Shown here one piece after another: positions 31,118 to 42,251 of a DNA stretch of 64,000 bases. The position numbers and the translations under genes are program-made. Each line of letters starts with the position of its first letter. Position 1 is the stretch's first letter. Below the pieces are notes generated by a model, which saw nothing but the letters and a program-made list of their open reading frames with translations, was not told the origin of the DNA and made no database searches. The stretch is taken from the NCBI GenBank assembly GCA_023213315.1, contig JAKCPI010015463.1, positions 23,293 through 87,292 of the forward strand, in the 5' to 3' direction. This stretch comes from Euborellia annulipes. Taxonomy: Eukaryota; Arthropoda; Insecta; Dermaptera; Anisolabididae.

Positions 31118-32160
31118 AAGAAAAGATCTTTTATAAGAAAGGTTCATTAATAGTAATTAGAGTATGTGTCCTTTTTTATTTTTATTTCCCTTTAAAGATA
31201 AATTTTTCTTTGACATCTCTTTTGATTTGTCATTTAGTTCCACTTAAACTTGAATCCAGCCCTTTACTCAAGAGGTGCCAAAAGAACTTTCCACATATCC
31301 ACCCTTTGTTTAACCCCATCAACCATGAAGATCTCGGAGGCAATCTTATAAAACTCACAATGACCATGATTGTCTTCTTCAAGAAAATAAAAAAAAAAAG
31401 AGCGAGAGAGAATTTTCGCGGAGTTGCCAGTTGTGACAACCACTGCCCCCCCCCCCCCCCCCCGCCCTCCTATTCTAGGTTAAATCTCAAAATATACTAG
31501 CATATTGAGGATTACAAAGCTTCGCTAAGGGCTCTTGCTTGTTTTAGATATGTGTAGACTCCTAAAGAAACACTCATTTCGGTTTGGTCACGACTCTAGC
31601 TCTCAACCCATGGCCAATTACCGGTTTCCTTTACGCCAGGCCTTTCTTTATCCACCCAACGACATCAGCCTGAGCGAACAAAGAACGAAAGCAATGATTC
31701 CTTCTAGTGCTCAACTCCTCTCTCTTTCTTTCTGAACATGGAGAGCTTTGTCACGGGCTTCTTTTTGTTTTAATTAAAAAAAAAAAAAAAAGGAGAAAGA
31801 AAAAAAATCAAGCTCAATAAAATGTCTCTTGATTATCTAGCCCTTCCTAGCCGCCGCCTGTTTTATCTCCGACTGCAGTCTCCACGCTTTGTCTCGCAAA
31901 TCAGCCGAAATAACGACCGAAACAAACTTTGCCGAAGAGATTTGGGTGTCTGTTGTATCCCACCACCCTGAAGGGAAAACTGCTTGCTTGTTGACTTCCG
32001 ACTGCCTTGAAGGGTGGGTAGGAAGGTGGGGGTGGGGGTGGATAGCTTGCTTGCCAGTTTGCCATCGATCCGAACAAATCATGATTTTACTTCTCTCTCT
32101 ATCTAATTCTTTCCTTTTTATTTTTGACTCATCCTATTGGATGTTCTAAACGAGTTATTT
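31118..32160. other. GC-richer island, unassigned
   Basis: Not homologous to any repeat here. It has an 18-base C run (31446-31463), a CCAAT-like CCATGGCCAATTACCGG (about 31610) and a CpG-containing stretch around 31845-31940. Overlapping frames of 60-130 codons on both strands show no domain I recognise. A promoter, UTR or exon is possible but unproven. Confidence 0.3.
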
Positions 32161-32871
32161 TAAGAAAGAACATTGCGAAGGACGACGATGCAACTCTTAT
32201 CACATGATTGCCTATCTGGGGTTTAATGCCATTAAAAAAAAAAAGCTTTTTATTATTTGAACAACAGTTGTGAGCTCATCTCTTGCACCTTTTTCTCGGT
32301 TTCTTCTCTTAAATCGTTAATCATTATACCAACATCATTTATTTTTTATGATTAATATTATATATAAGATGTTTTTTAATTTTTTTCTACTTAATGGATT
32401 CCATTCTTTCGGATTCGATCACGGATCATTCATAAATAAAAGTTTTTCAAGCACAAATAATATTCCCCTTAGAAAATTATTAGTTTTATTATTTGTTTCA
32501 TTCTCAATAAATATCCTTCGATGCTTTTCTTTTCTCTCATGAATTTTGTATTTATAATTTTTTTTTCTTTCTTTATATTAATAAATAATTCATATCTTTT
32601 GTCGACCTTGTCCCCGTTGAGACATTATAGGATTATCTGAGTGATCTTTGTGAGAGAAAAGATGATTCAACCGTTATGGAATAAGGAATAATCATTAAAT
32701 AGTTATTAATCGTAAGGAGCCTTGACCATGGGGGATTTAACTACTCACTCATGTCAAGTATGTAAGACCAAATAAGAATGAAAGTCGTAGTTTGTGAAGG
32801 TAATTTGTTCTCCATAATGATTGGTGAGGGAATTTATTAGAGAAGCAAGTAATTATTTTTTTTACTTTTTA
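32161..32871. other. AT-rich stretch
   Basis: Nothing recognised. Confidence 0.5.
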
Positions 32872-33027
32872 AGCCATTTGGATACCAAATGACTTAAATA
32901 AGATTGCCTGGACCCCCAATAGATATTTTTACAAATAACGGGTATCGTAAAAAGTCTTAAATGGCCTAAGTTGCCGAAAATATTGTGTGTATGTGTCTGA
33001 ATGTGAGTGTGAATGGGAAAAAACAGA
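32872..33027 (+). repeat. SINE-A, head missing, adjoining a HER
   Basis: From AAGCCATTTGGATACCAAAT through GATTGCCTGGACCCCC, GGCCTAAGTTGCCGAAAA and the TG-rich stretch to GTGTGAATGGGAAAAAA. Confidence 0.75.
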
Positions 33028-33029
33028 AA

Positions 33030-33325
33030 TTAAATAAAAAAAAATTCTGTTGCCATGGCAACCATTTCTCCTATCTTTCCTATGAAGAACAAGAGTAAAG
33101 TGGTCTTCAGAAGATTTCAATGGCAAAATGAGAATATACATTTTAAAGAGCATCTAAAAAATTGTTGATTTATGAATTAAAAAAAATCGTTGGAGCGAAT
33201 TTTGAGAATATCGAAAAAAAAAAAAAACTAATAAAGTACATCAGTAAAGTTCTAGTACTTTTTGGCCAATTTTGTTTAAAAGCTTATTTACACGAGTTCG
33301 GAGGGTGCCTAACTTTGAGGAGATG
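33030..33325 (-). repeat. HER copy 7, middle part
   Basis: Contains the perfect X-box-like palindrome GTTGCCATGGCAAC (33049-33062), GTGGTCTTCAGAAGATTTCA, a mutated central palindrome (AAAGTTCTAGTACTTT) and CACGAGTTCGGAGGGTGCCT. Both hairpin ends are missing. Confidence 0.8.
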
Positions 33326-33488
33326 GTTTCTTCAGAGAATTGATACTACCCTTTACCTTACTGTGGGAAATCTTAATATGTATATATATAGGTATATATA
33401 TATGGCCTACTTATATGATGAAATATTTCAACAAAAATGAAATAGAAAAATTTTTAAATACAACTCTGAAAATGATTTCTTTTTTTAA

Positions 33489-33655
33489 GGCCCTCGGGCC
33501 TTGGTGTAGAGGTTAACGTGCTGTATCAAGGGTCGCGAGTTCGAATCCCGTCCCAGGTGAAAAATTTTATTTAAATTGCATTTGCTACAAATCAATTTAA
33601 ATAAATAGGGACGGAATCTAAATGGCCTTTGATGCCGTAAAAGACCTTAAAAAAA
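33489..33655 (+). repeat. SINE with SINE-A head and SINE-B tail
   Basis: The head CCCTCGGGCCTTGGTGTAGA then GGTTAACGTGC is SINE-A-like. The rest (GAGTTCGAATCCCGTCCCAG with a good box B, TTTAAATTG pairs, TCTAAATGGCC, GATGCCGTAAAAGACCTT, A tail) is SINE-B. A chimera or an ancestral form. Confidence 0.65.
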
Positions 33656-33684
33656 AAAGTTCTTAAACTAGCGTTTTTCACACT

Positions 33685-33750
33685 GGGAGAAGTTTGAGAC
33701 GCAGACAGATCGTGGTAGCTTTCCACAAAATGTGGAGCCTTGAGTTTAAT
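33685..33750 (+). repeat. Repeat C tail fragment
   Basis: GATCGTGGTAGCTTTCCACA then AAATGTGGAGCCTTGAG corresponds to the end of Repeat C. Confidence 0.45.
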
Positions 33751-34454
33751 ATTCATTTTGACCATACACATCACACAATATCACATAGATGGTAATTGGC
33801 TCTTGTCCCATTTTCTTATTCCTAGTGACCACCTATCCCAGCTTAGTTACCATCGAATAGCCTTGCTTCATCTTAAATTAGCTATCCTCTTGACGATTTT
33901 CTCTCTCAAGCTCTCCCATTAAACAAAATATTATGAAAAAAAAAAACTCGATTTTTACTTAAAAAAAAAAAAAATCTATGAAAAATCGATTAAGAGAATA
34001 TAACAGCAAATAATCCTATTTAGATTTTACTTAGCCCGATATCTCATTACGTTTCTTTGATTCGGAATCCTTGATGAAAACAAAATAAAAATAGAGTGGA
34101 AGACACACCTGTTAAGAGGATTTCTTCATCAAAGAAAACTTTTGTTTTTAAATAAAACGAAAGATACTTTTATGAATAAATTCATTTCACTTATTAATGT
34201 TCATTATTTAAAAACACTTCAAGTTAAAAAAAAAACACTTATTTTAATTAAAAGAAAAAGTTTTTCTTAAACTTCAAAGTCTTTTTTTGTTATATATTTC
34301 GGTTTTATTAAATACATATTAATTACAAAATAAAATTAATAAAAAACAAAACAAACTTCGATTATAAAATTTGTATGCCTGCAATTTTTATTTCATTGCT
34401 CCTGAATAATCCCAGAAGTGAATTAAAAAGTTAGAGTGACTGTTATATTGAAAC
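33751..34454. other. AT-rich stretch
   Basis: Nothing recognised. Confidence 0.5.
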
Positions 34455-34690
34455 AATAGGTAACAGGAGCAGGCAGCCAGGATATCAGTCTCCACGAAAT
34501 ACAACTCTCAGTTCAGGATACAGTTTCAGGTTTAATGAAATATCGCCATCTTCAGTCCCATAATCGAGAGTATGAGAGTATGGGAAAGGGACTGAAGATG
34601 GCGATATTTCATTAAAGCAGAAACTGTATCCTGAACAGAGTTTTATTTAGTGGAGACTGATATCCTGGCTGCCTGCTCCTGTTACCTATT
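34455..34690. mobile_element. HHL-type foldback with ~104-bp arms
   Basis: Arms 34455-34559 and 34588-34690 are nearly perfect complements: AATAGGTAACAGGAGCAGGC, AGCCAGGATATCAGTCTCCA, CAGGATACAGTTTC and GGCGATATTTCATTAAA. The inner end of each arm reads GGGACTGAAGATGG, and GAAACTG follows after 16-17 bases. The stem between them is poor, so this is a variant HHL. An outer-arm relative is at 57380. Confidence 0.75.
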
Positions 34691-34721
34691 AATCCCAGAA
34701 GTTATTATAAATAAAATGTTG

Positions 34722-35250
34722 AAAAAAATCTGGTGTGACTGACCGCACAGCACACTTCTTTTACCCTTTAGCAAGAGAAAGTTGTTCATTTGTTACCCTA
34801 GATTTGTCGAGATATATTTAGTTCCCCTAACACCTAAGTTCCAAAATTGACCACGCGATTCATAGATAGGGCTGAGCTACGAATGCTTCCACTTCAGTAA
34901 AGTGTACTTCAAACAATTTTCAAGAAAAATTTCACTGATATACTTTTTAATGTGCATCAAAAAAATAGTTGATTTATGAATTTTAATCAAAATTGTTGGA
35001 GCGAATTTTGAGAACATCACAAAAAAACTGAAAAAATACATCAATAAAGTACTAGTACTTTTGGCCGATTTTGTTCAAAAGCTTATTTTCACCCCTTTGG
35101 AGGGGGGGGGGGGGGGTGCCTAACTTAAATATAAAATTTCAACCTCCTAGCTCTTTTCGTTCCTGAGATATTTTGTTCACAGACAGACAGACCAATTGCG
35201 GGACCCACTTTTTGGACTCATATATAGAGTAAGAGAAAGTAAAAAAAAAT
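34722..35250 (-). repeat. HER copy 8 (second subfamily)
   Basis: Near-complete minus-strand copy: right hairpin (34722-34812), CTGAGCTACGAATGCTTCCA block, perfect palindrome AAAGTACTAGTACTTT (35046-35061), a long G run (about 35101-35116) and left end GAGTAAGAGAAAGTA. Confidence 0.85.
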
Positions 35251-35305
35251 GAATTGAGGCTTATTTATTCGAAAATACAATCCCCCTTAAAAAGAATTTT
35301 GTGTT

Positions 35306-35588
35306 TTTACCCAAGTAAAAATGATTCAAAATGATCGAGTGATACACACGCCCGCAGCAGGTCTGCATAGTGAACCTTGAGGAACACACAGGGATATAGA
35401 CGTTCACAGACAGGGACACACAAGCCCGCACCAGGGACACACTCAGTAGATCGAATGTGGCCAGAAACAAATGTGTGTCCCTGATGTGGACGTGTATATC
35501 CATCCCTGTGTGTCCCTCAAGGTTCAATGCAGACCTGCTTCGGGCGTGTGGATCCCTCGATCATTTTTAATCATTTTTACTCGGGTAA
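35306..35588. repeat. Foldback repeat with ~115-bp arms
   Basis: TTTTACCCAAGTAAAAATGA ... GATCGAGTGATACACACGCC ... GGTCTGCAT ... AACCTTGAGGAACACACAGG is mirrored by the complement ending TTTTTACTCGGGTAAA. Arms are about 80% identical. GC-richer than surroundings. No target duplication identified. Confidence 0.75.
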
Positions 35589-36384
35589 AGTAAGATTTGA
35601 AAATACCAGGAGCTTCTTGCTACTAGAAATTACAATTGGTAGCACAGTATTAAGGTCGGACTTGTTTTATACTAAATGTAAATACAATTATTTTGTGGCT
35701 TCGGTCTTTATCACTTTACATATTCATTAATTTATTCTTAAATAAACGTTTCCACCCACCACTATTAATAGGCTTATGTTTTATTCCATTCCACAACTCT
35801 TTGTTAGTGATTTCTATTGTCCTCTTTCTTGATGCTTTTTAATCAGATCCTCTATTGAAATTTTACAAATTTTCTTTTTTTTTTTACGCTCTCATATATA
35901 TTGGACAGTATGAGTGTCCGCAGGCTAAAGCGTTTTACATATAAACAACCCACCATGAGACTATTTCATTTTTTTTTCTCTATAAAAATGTGCAAAATAT
36001 TTTATATACATTTATATTTAAGAGAACAAAAAAAAAAAATCTCGAACATATTTTCTAGTCTATACAATAGAATATTTTAAGATTTAAATTTAGATAAAAA
36101 GAGAAGTTGTATAGAAAAAAATCATCTAATGTCAAATAAATTTGCTATTATTAAGAAATTCTTTTTATAAAAAATTTTAAATGTCTTATTTTTTTTAGTT
36201 TTTAAAATAAATCCAAATAGTAGACAGTAGACTAACTATTAATATTAAATGGGAATAAATACCGGTATCAGTCCATGTACAATCCGCGAATGATTTCGCT
36301 GATTTATTCTTCAAAGGAGAGATTTTAAGACGAATTATAATGACAAATATATTTTAGAGAATATTTATTTTGTTGGTATTTTCA
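35589..36384. other. AT-rich stretch
   Basis: Nothing recognised. Confidence 0.5.
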
Positions 36385-36676
36385 TTTTGATTAAAATTCA
36401 AAAATCTATTTTTTAGATGCTCTTTAAAATGTATATTCTCATTTTGCCATTGAAATATTCTGAAGACCACTTTACTCTTGTACTTCATAGGAGAGATAGG
36501 AGAAATGGTTGCCATGGTAACAAAATATAAATATTTTTTTACTTCTTGAAATTCGAATATACCGTACTGTCAGAAACTAAATATATGTCGACACAAAAAA
36601 TCTGGTGTGTCAAGCACAGAACACTGAAGGTAAGAGAAAGTTGTGTGCTGTGCTACCATCACAACCGATTTTTTTA
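36385..36676 (+). repeat. HER copy 9, right half
   Basis: Starts at TTTGATTAAAATTCAAAAAT and holds GTTGCCATGGTAAC (36508-36521), CGTACTGTCAGAAACTAAAT and a shortened right hairpin centred on GAAGGTAAGAGAAAGTTGTG. Confidence 0.8.
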
Positions 36677-37585
36677 AACATTTTTATTTTAAACATGTTA
36701 AATGATTAAAACAATTTAGGAAATTTCTCCATTAACTGTTAGAGAAAACTGAATAATGGATTAGACAAGTGACAAAAGATAGTATTTTAGGTAATAACCG
36801 GCGAGCCATACTCAAACCCAAGCACAGGCTAGGATCTAAATTTACCATCCGTTTCCGGTGGTTACTCTCAAAAGCTTTTTACCCCCCCCCCCTTCTCTCC
36901 CTTCTCTCTAAATGTGACATTGCAAATTGAAGTGGTGGCTTGAAAATAACATTAATATTCATAAAATCATAATTTCATTTTCAGTTCTAGTTTTGTCTAA
37001 AATTATGCATTTTGTAACCATCCCTTTGATATGTTTTATGATTGTCAAATTGTATATATTTCTCACCCCTCTTCCAAAAAAAAAAAATATTATTAATTAA
37101 TTTCAAAATTATTTTTGAAACCCCTCCCCCCACTCACCGTTTGTTTATTTAAATCTTCATACGACACTCGTCATTTTAAAACATCACACGTTTAATTTTG
37201 ATTACATTTAAAGAAATATTTAGTTATTTATTTTTTTATATACATTTAGAAACTCTTTTTTTTATTAAAGATTACCTCAGGGTGTATGTAAATATATTTT
37301 TTTAAAAATACAAATTCAATTACAATAGCATAGGAACAAAAGAGAAAAAATACAATACTTTATGAACAAAAAGATTATATTGAATACGAAAATAAATACT
37401 CGTGAAATTGAGATATACTCTTTTGTATTTTAATTTAAAAGCTCTTTTTAAATCACCTGAATTTTTTTTCTAATCATTTTCAAATAGTGTCACACTACTC
37501 GGGATAGGCTTTATAAGTCAATGTTTTTATTTTCGATCATTTAGGTATTTGGTAGAAATATTTCTCTATATAGGGCATTTATTCT
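36677..37585. other. AT-rich stretch
   Basis: Nothing recognised; C runs near 36882 and 37123. Confidence 0.5.
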
Positions 37586-37880
37586 AGGAACCGACCGAAT
37601 ATTCGGTTGTTACGGTTTCGGCCAGTTTGGAAAAATATGGTTTCGGCCGAAGTTTCGGTTTCGGCAAAAAGTAGCCGAAACCTGACTCTTAAAAAAAACT
37701 CAAATGATTTGCATTTGAAGGAGAAAAAATTTTGTTCCCTAAAAAAAGGTAAAATGATTTTCAGGCGAAGGGGAAAAATTTCAAAAAAAAAAAAATATAA
37801 ATTTTTTTTATAGGAAATAAAGTTTCGGTTTCGGTTACGGTTTCGGCCGAAACTAAGGTTGAAATATTTGGTTGGGAAAA
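37586..37880 (-). mobile_element. hAT-type MITE, ACCGAAACCGAAA family, decayed
   Basis: Left end TAGGAACCGACCGAATATTC and internal TTTCGGCCGAAGTTTCGGTT match 13701-14089 in reverse. The right end has decayed to AAATATTTGGTTGGGAAAA, so no duplication can be read. Confidence 0.7.
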
Positions 37881-37936
37881 TTTTTTGGGCAATTTATTCT
37901 ATTAAATTTTAGTGGTCAACTATATTGGAGGTTTTT

Positions 37937-37970
37937 TCATGGGCGTAACTAGAGAATTTGGCAGGTAAAA
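37937..37970. mobile_element. Solo end of a GGGCGTAACTAG hAT MITE
   Basis: CATGGGCGTAACTAGAGAAT then TTGGC is identical to the left end at 46212. No partner end found. Confidence 0.5.
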
Positions 37971-39106
37971 AGAATGGGAGAAATTACGGATACTAATAAG
38001 CGGAGTTTAAATGGATTTTGTAAACTCAAAACATCTTGATTGTTGTACACTTATAAACTTTATAAACAATCCATTATCTTTTATATGGAATAAAAAATCT
38101 TAAAATCCCATGCAATTTCTAATTTCCTCTCTTCTTAAATGAAATAAATCAAAAGATTCTTCAGAATATTATATTTAAAATATATTTTTCACTCTTCTTG
38201 TGTAAAGTAATTAAAACTAATTTCTCTTTCTAAACTGCTCTTCGCTTCCTTATATTTGAATAAATACAGAATTTAATTGGCTTGTTATTTATAATCTATT
38301 TGTTTTCTTTAAACGATGAATGTTCAGATCAAAAGGAGGGATTGTTTCAATTTAAGATTTGAAAATAAAAGCAGATTTCGTTTTCTGAATTCAATTCAAT
38401 AATTAAATAGAAAATTTAATCAATTCCTTTTATAATCCGGTTTTAACATTTCATCTTCTCACTGTGAAATGTCTTTCTTTATCTCAGGGATTGCGTCTCC
38501 AATTCAGAATTTATGATTTATCAAACACTAATTAAATCATTCAATTTTAGAAATCTAATTCATTTTCATTCTATCATTTTGCTGATGTTTTTCTTCAAGT
38601 TTAAATGTTTTCTTTTTTTTTACCTTTAAGTTAGTAATACTTTTAGTATTGTAAAGTTAGGAATTATAAATTTATTTTAAGTATTTAAGTATTTTTAATA
38701 ACAAATTTCTTACATTACCTAATTTTATTTTTCATTATAATAATTACTTGATAATATATATACCGTGAAATAAACATCTATCTTAAATGTAATATATAAT
38801 TTTCTATCACACCTTACTTAAACTTATAATTAAATAGAATTATATTTTTTTTTTCAAGGATATGGAATAAACATGGTTAATTTTTGTAATTAGATTTTAA
38901 AAAGGCATTTACTATTATTTTCTTTAAACTTCCAATATTACATTTATCTATCTTACGGTAAACAAAGTCACAGTACGTATTTTCAATACTTTTATTAAAT
39001 ATCTCTCTGAATTAATAGTCTATAAATAATTGCTGGTTTTTCAATCTGTTATCTTCTATAACTAAAATATTAGTTATCGGTTCAATAAAGTATAGAAATG
39101 GCTGTG
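37971..39106. other. AT-rich stretch
   Basis: Nothing recognised; no repeat ends. Confidence 0.5.
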
Positions 39107-39311
39107 GTGATGATTGATAAGGAGCTCAATGAGGAAAGGCAGCCAGCTATAACTACATTCTGTATATTTTTCTAATTTGTCTAATAATAAAAAATATTTG
39201 ATGGCCATAGGTCCTGAAGATGGGAGCGACGAGCTTCCGAAACGTCGATGAAATAATATAAAAGTTTTTATTTATGCTGGCTGCCTTTCCTCATTGAGCT
39301 CCTTATCAATA
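39107..39311. mobile_element. HHL element with 34-bp inverted ends
   Basis: TTGATAAGGAGCTCAATGAG then GAAAGGCAGCCAGC at the left is complemented at the right end (about 39277-39311). The hammerhead-like core is at 39214-39246: CTGAAGA, T, stem GGGAGC-GACGA-GCTTCC, GAAACGTC. The stem sequence differs from every other HHL locus yet still pairs (one G-T). Stem I pairing is weak here. Confidence 0.65.
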
Positions 39312-39629
39312 TTAGTTATGGAGACACCGTCCTCAAACCCAACAATATTAGTTAAACGGTTTGCTTTTGGGATTAATATACGTATTCAAAATACGGTATA
39401 TACAGTATTGCGGCTTCAATTATCGTAAGATAGATTCAGAGTTTAAAGAAAAAGATACTTCTAATGAAATCTAACCACAAAAATTAACCATATTTATTCA
39501 ATATCCTAGAAAAAACTAAAATATATAATTCTTTTTAATTATGAATAAGGTGTGAAAAAAATTGGGGAAAAAAGGGGGGGTCCACACTAAAGCCATAAAA
39601 AATTATATATTATATTTAAGATAGATGTA

Positions 39630-39772
39630 TTTTGGTGCCAAAGGTCAAGGGTTCGCATCCCGTCCCAGGCGAGAAATTTATTTCGATTGATGGGTACTAA
39701 TCAATTGAAATTATTAGGAACGGGGTCTAAATGGCCTCAGATACCGAAAAAGACCTTAAACAAATTTAAAAA
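39630..39772 (+). repeat. SINE-B, head truncated
   Basis: GGTCAAGGGTTCGCATCCCG, TCCCAGGCGAGAAATTTATT, AACGGGGTCTAAATGGCC, GATACCGAAAAAGACCTT and an A-rich tail. Confidence 0.75.
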
Positions 39773-39802
39773 AAAATATAGGGCTATAAGTATAGTCTAA
39801 AT

Positions 39803-40603
39803 CAGTGGTTCCCAACCTTTTTTGACCCATCGCCCTTTCTGGAGGTTGACTAACACCTATCGCCCCACCCCTTTACATTTTCATTGTATGCCTAATTTTA
39901 ATTTGAATTAAAGTGTAAATAATAAAGCAGTTTTATTATTTTAAACAATTTTATTACCGTAGGTCTATATACAGGGCCGCAGACAGACTTCATGCCAACA
40001 ATTTTTTACACAGTTTTTGACACAACTTTTGAAATAGTTATAGGTAGGTATATACATAGCTTACAATATTTATTTAAATAAAGTTATATAAATTTTTTTC
40101 AAAATTTCCTAAACAAAGAGTTACAAAGTTTTAATTTATCGGGCCAAATCCGGACAGAGAATTTCCGGGGGAATCTGGGGGTATGGAAAAATTTTTGAAA
40201 ATTACCCACTGAAATCTACGTTTTTAGCTATCCTGAGTCGTTAAAAAGATCAAACTTGATTTGAGCTTAAAGGGCCCGGGCCCCCTGAGGAAAAAAAATT
40301 CAAGAAAATGATTTTTTTTAATTGAAATTTAAGATTTGAGCTAAAAGTGACGTTTCAATTCTAGATTGGAATTATCTTCAGACTATTTTATTTTTATGAT
40401 AATATTTTGACCTCTTCTATCCTGACCATCCTGTAAATAGGAGATTTTTCTCTTTGATTTTTATTTTTTTAAATTTTAGTAAACTAATAATTTTTCTCCC
40501 TTTGAATACTCATCGCCCCCCAATCGCCCCCGCTTATTTATCGCCCCCCTGAAAATCCAAATCGCCCCCTTGGGGGCGATCGCCCCCAGGTTGGGAACCA
40601 CTG
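39803..40603. mobile_element. hAT-type element (CAGTGGTTCCCAACC family)
   Basis: Ends CAGTGGTTCCCAACC / GGTTGGGAACCACTG, with perfect 8-bp duplication GTCTAAAT (39795-39802 and 40604-40611). 801 bp with no transposase recognised. It contains the HHL motif at 40348-40383. The right duplication is also the left flank of the next hAT element. Confidence 0.9.
40348..40383 (-). ncRNA. Hammerhead-like motif inside a hAT element
   Basis: Minus strand: AGT, CTGAAGA, T, AATTC-CAATCTA-GAATT, GAAACGTC, ACT. AATTC pairs with GAATT as stem II, and AGT pairs with ACT at the base of stem I. The core CTGAAGA + GAAA is exact apart from the extra T. Confidence 0.4.
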
Positions 40604-40611
40604 GTCTAAAT

Positions 40612-40918
40612 TAAAGGTGTTCGATTATGGAAAAAAATATTCGATTATTCCGATTAATTGGAATCGATTATTGAATCCGGACAGACGAAAAAATAATCGA
40701 TTATGAAAAAAAAAATCTATTATACCTTTTTCTATCTCTAGTAAAATTTCTCTTTTTCCCTCTAACGAAAATTATTGGACCTTTTTTTTTTTTTTTTTGT
40801 TTTTGTATACGGGGCCTCATCCCATCTTTTCAAACGCATACTTTCCGAAAATAATCGATTAATTGATTATTTTTTAAGAAAATAATCGGTGAATAATCGA
40901 TTATTTTGCACAGCCCTA
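40612..40918. mobile_element. hAT-type MITE (AATAATCGATTATT family)
   Basis: Right end TTGCACAGCCCTA and left end TAAAGGTGTTCGATTAT. Flanks GTCTAAAT and GCCTATAT match at 6 of 8. Interior is full of ATCGATTATT words. Second copy at 59398. Confidence 0.65.
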
Positions 40919-40923
40919 GCCTA

Positions 40924-41012
40924 TATATGGACCGTTTATTTTGAAAGTGGTGTAAGTCCATTTGCAGCCCTTATTTATTTATACATAAGTTTATTCAAAT
41001 TCGCCTAAAACA
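40924..41012 (+). repeat. Repeat T, single end
   Basis: ATGGACCGTTTATTTTGAAA then GTGGTGTAAGTCCATTTGCA, GCC and AAATTCGCCTAAAA match the ends of the element at 50192-50416. Confidence 0.65.
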
Positions 41013-41019
41013 AATTTAG

Positions 41020-41150
41020 AGAGTTTGTCCATGTTTATTCCTTTCAATTGATAGTCAATTCAAATTTTTCTCGCTTGGGACTGGAGGCGAACCCCCAATC
41101 CAAGTACAAGAAGCTAATGTTTTACCTCTGAATTACGGATCAAAGGTTCA
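41020..41150 (-). repeat. SINE-B, minus strand
   Basis: TTTCAATTGATAGTCAATTC, CTCGCTTGGGACTGGAGGCG, AAGCTAATGTTTTACCTCTG and AATTACGGATC reproduce the SINE-B order in reverse. Confidence 0.65.
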
Positions 41151-42251
41151 TATAAAAATTATATTCTTGATGTAGGTCTTCATTTTCGTTGTCTCATTGT
41201 ACTATACTTGGGCAAACAATTTAATTATATTTTTCTTTACATATTCAACTTTCAATTTATTTGAATACATTTTCATTGGTCTAGAATAGAACCTTGAAAC
41301 CATACAAAATCTTTTATTGACTGACCCTGTTTTTCTAATCCTTAGAAAAGGTAAGAGATTACCGTGAGAATAAATGACAACCGAAATGTCAAGGGTAATC
41401 CAATTTTTTATAGTAATTAAAACTCATGTTTAACAGTCGGTATAAGCAGGAATTTATTTTCCTAATCCGATTAGATGAGTCAATTATAGAAGGGCTTTTT
41501 TTAATCATGTGTTGAAGGTAACGTTAATAATGAAAGGGCAGAAACCCACCTCACTATTATCCCAAGAAAATTACATAATACACGAAACATATGAAAGAAG
41601 AAAAAAAAAAATTATTTCATCTAAATTTTGTATTTTTTGAATAAATCATTCGAGATATTTTTGTTTAAGAGAAATTTCTTTAGATATTAAATCTCATGTA
41701 TACGAGACGCCCATTTAATAAAGAAATATTAAAAGGATTAAATCTTAAAAGTTAGACAAGTAGTTTGTCTGAAATTTTCAACACCTCATCTCTAGCACTT
41801 TTACGACAAGCTGCGATGATGACTTCTTGTTTTAACTCAGTTTATGTTGAAGAACAGAGGAAGGTGGGAGGGTAAGGGGATTTATTATGTGATCGTACTG
41901 ATTTAAGATTTTAAATGAATAAACACATTCTGAATTTCCTCCTAGAACACGTTTTGTCTTTCTAAGACCACTTAAAACCTTTATTCTATCAGCATAAAAT
42001 TTTTATATTTAAGCTTTTGAAACCTCCAATGATCTTTGTATTAAAAAAAATAAAGGTTTAAATAAAAAAAAAAAACTTTGATCTAAGAAATCACTTATAT
42101 ATTATATTTGAAGGTAGAAAATAAAAGTTGATAGCAGGTAGTTGAAGGTGAACGCCAAAAACAGACGGAGAGATTATGCCAATGAAGAGCGACGTTTCAC
42201 TCCTAGAAGGAGTCAATCCACACTCAGACTCTAAACATCAATCAACTACAA
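41151..42251. other. AT-rich stretch ending in an HHL-like hairpin
   Basis: Mostly unrecognised. On the minus strand at 42191-42216, ACTCCT-TCT-AGGAGT is followed directly by GAAACGTCGC, the HHL 3' core with a different stem. The 5' CTGANGA is not preserved. Confidence 0.4.

Noticed and set aside
31837..32149. A gene on either strand of the 31.8-32.1 kb island (81 and 86 codons)
   Set aside because: The two frames overlap on opposite strands and neither shows a known motif; kept only as an unassigned island.
35306..35588. A miRNA gene
   Set aside because: The arms exceed 100 bp with many mismatches; it fits a foldback transposon better.
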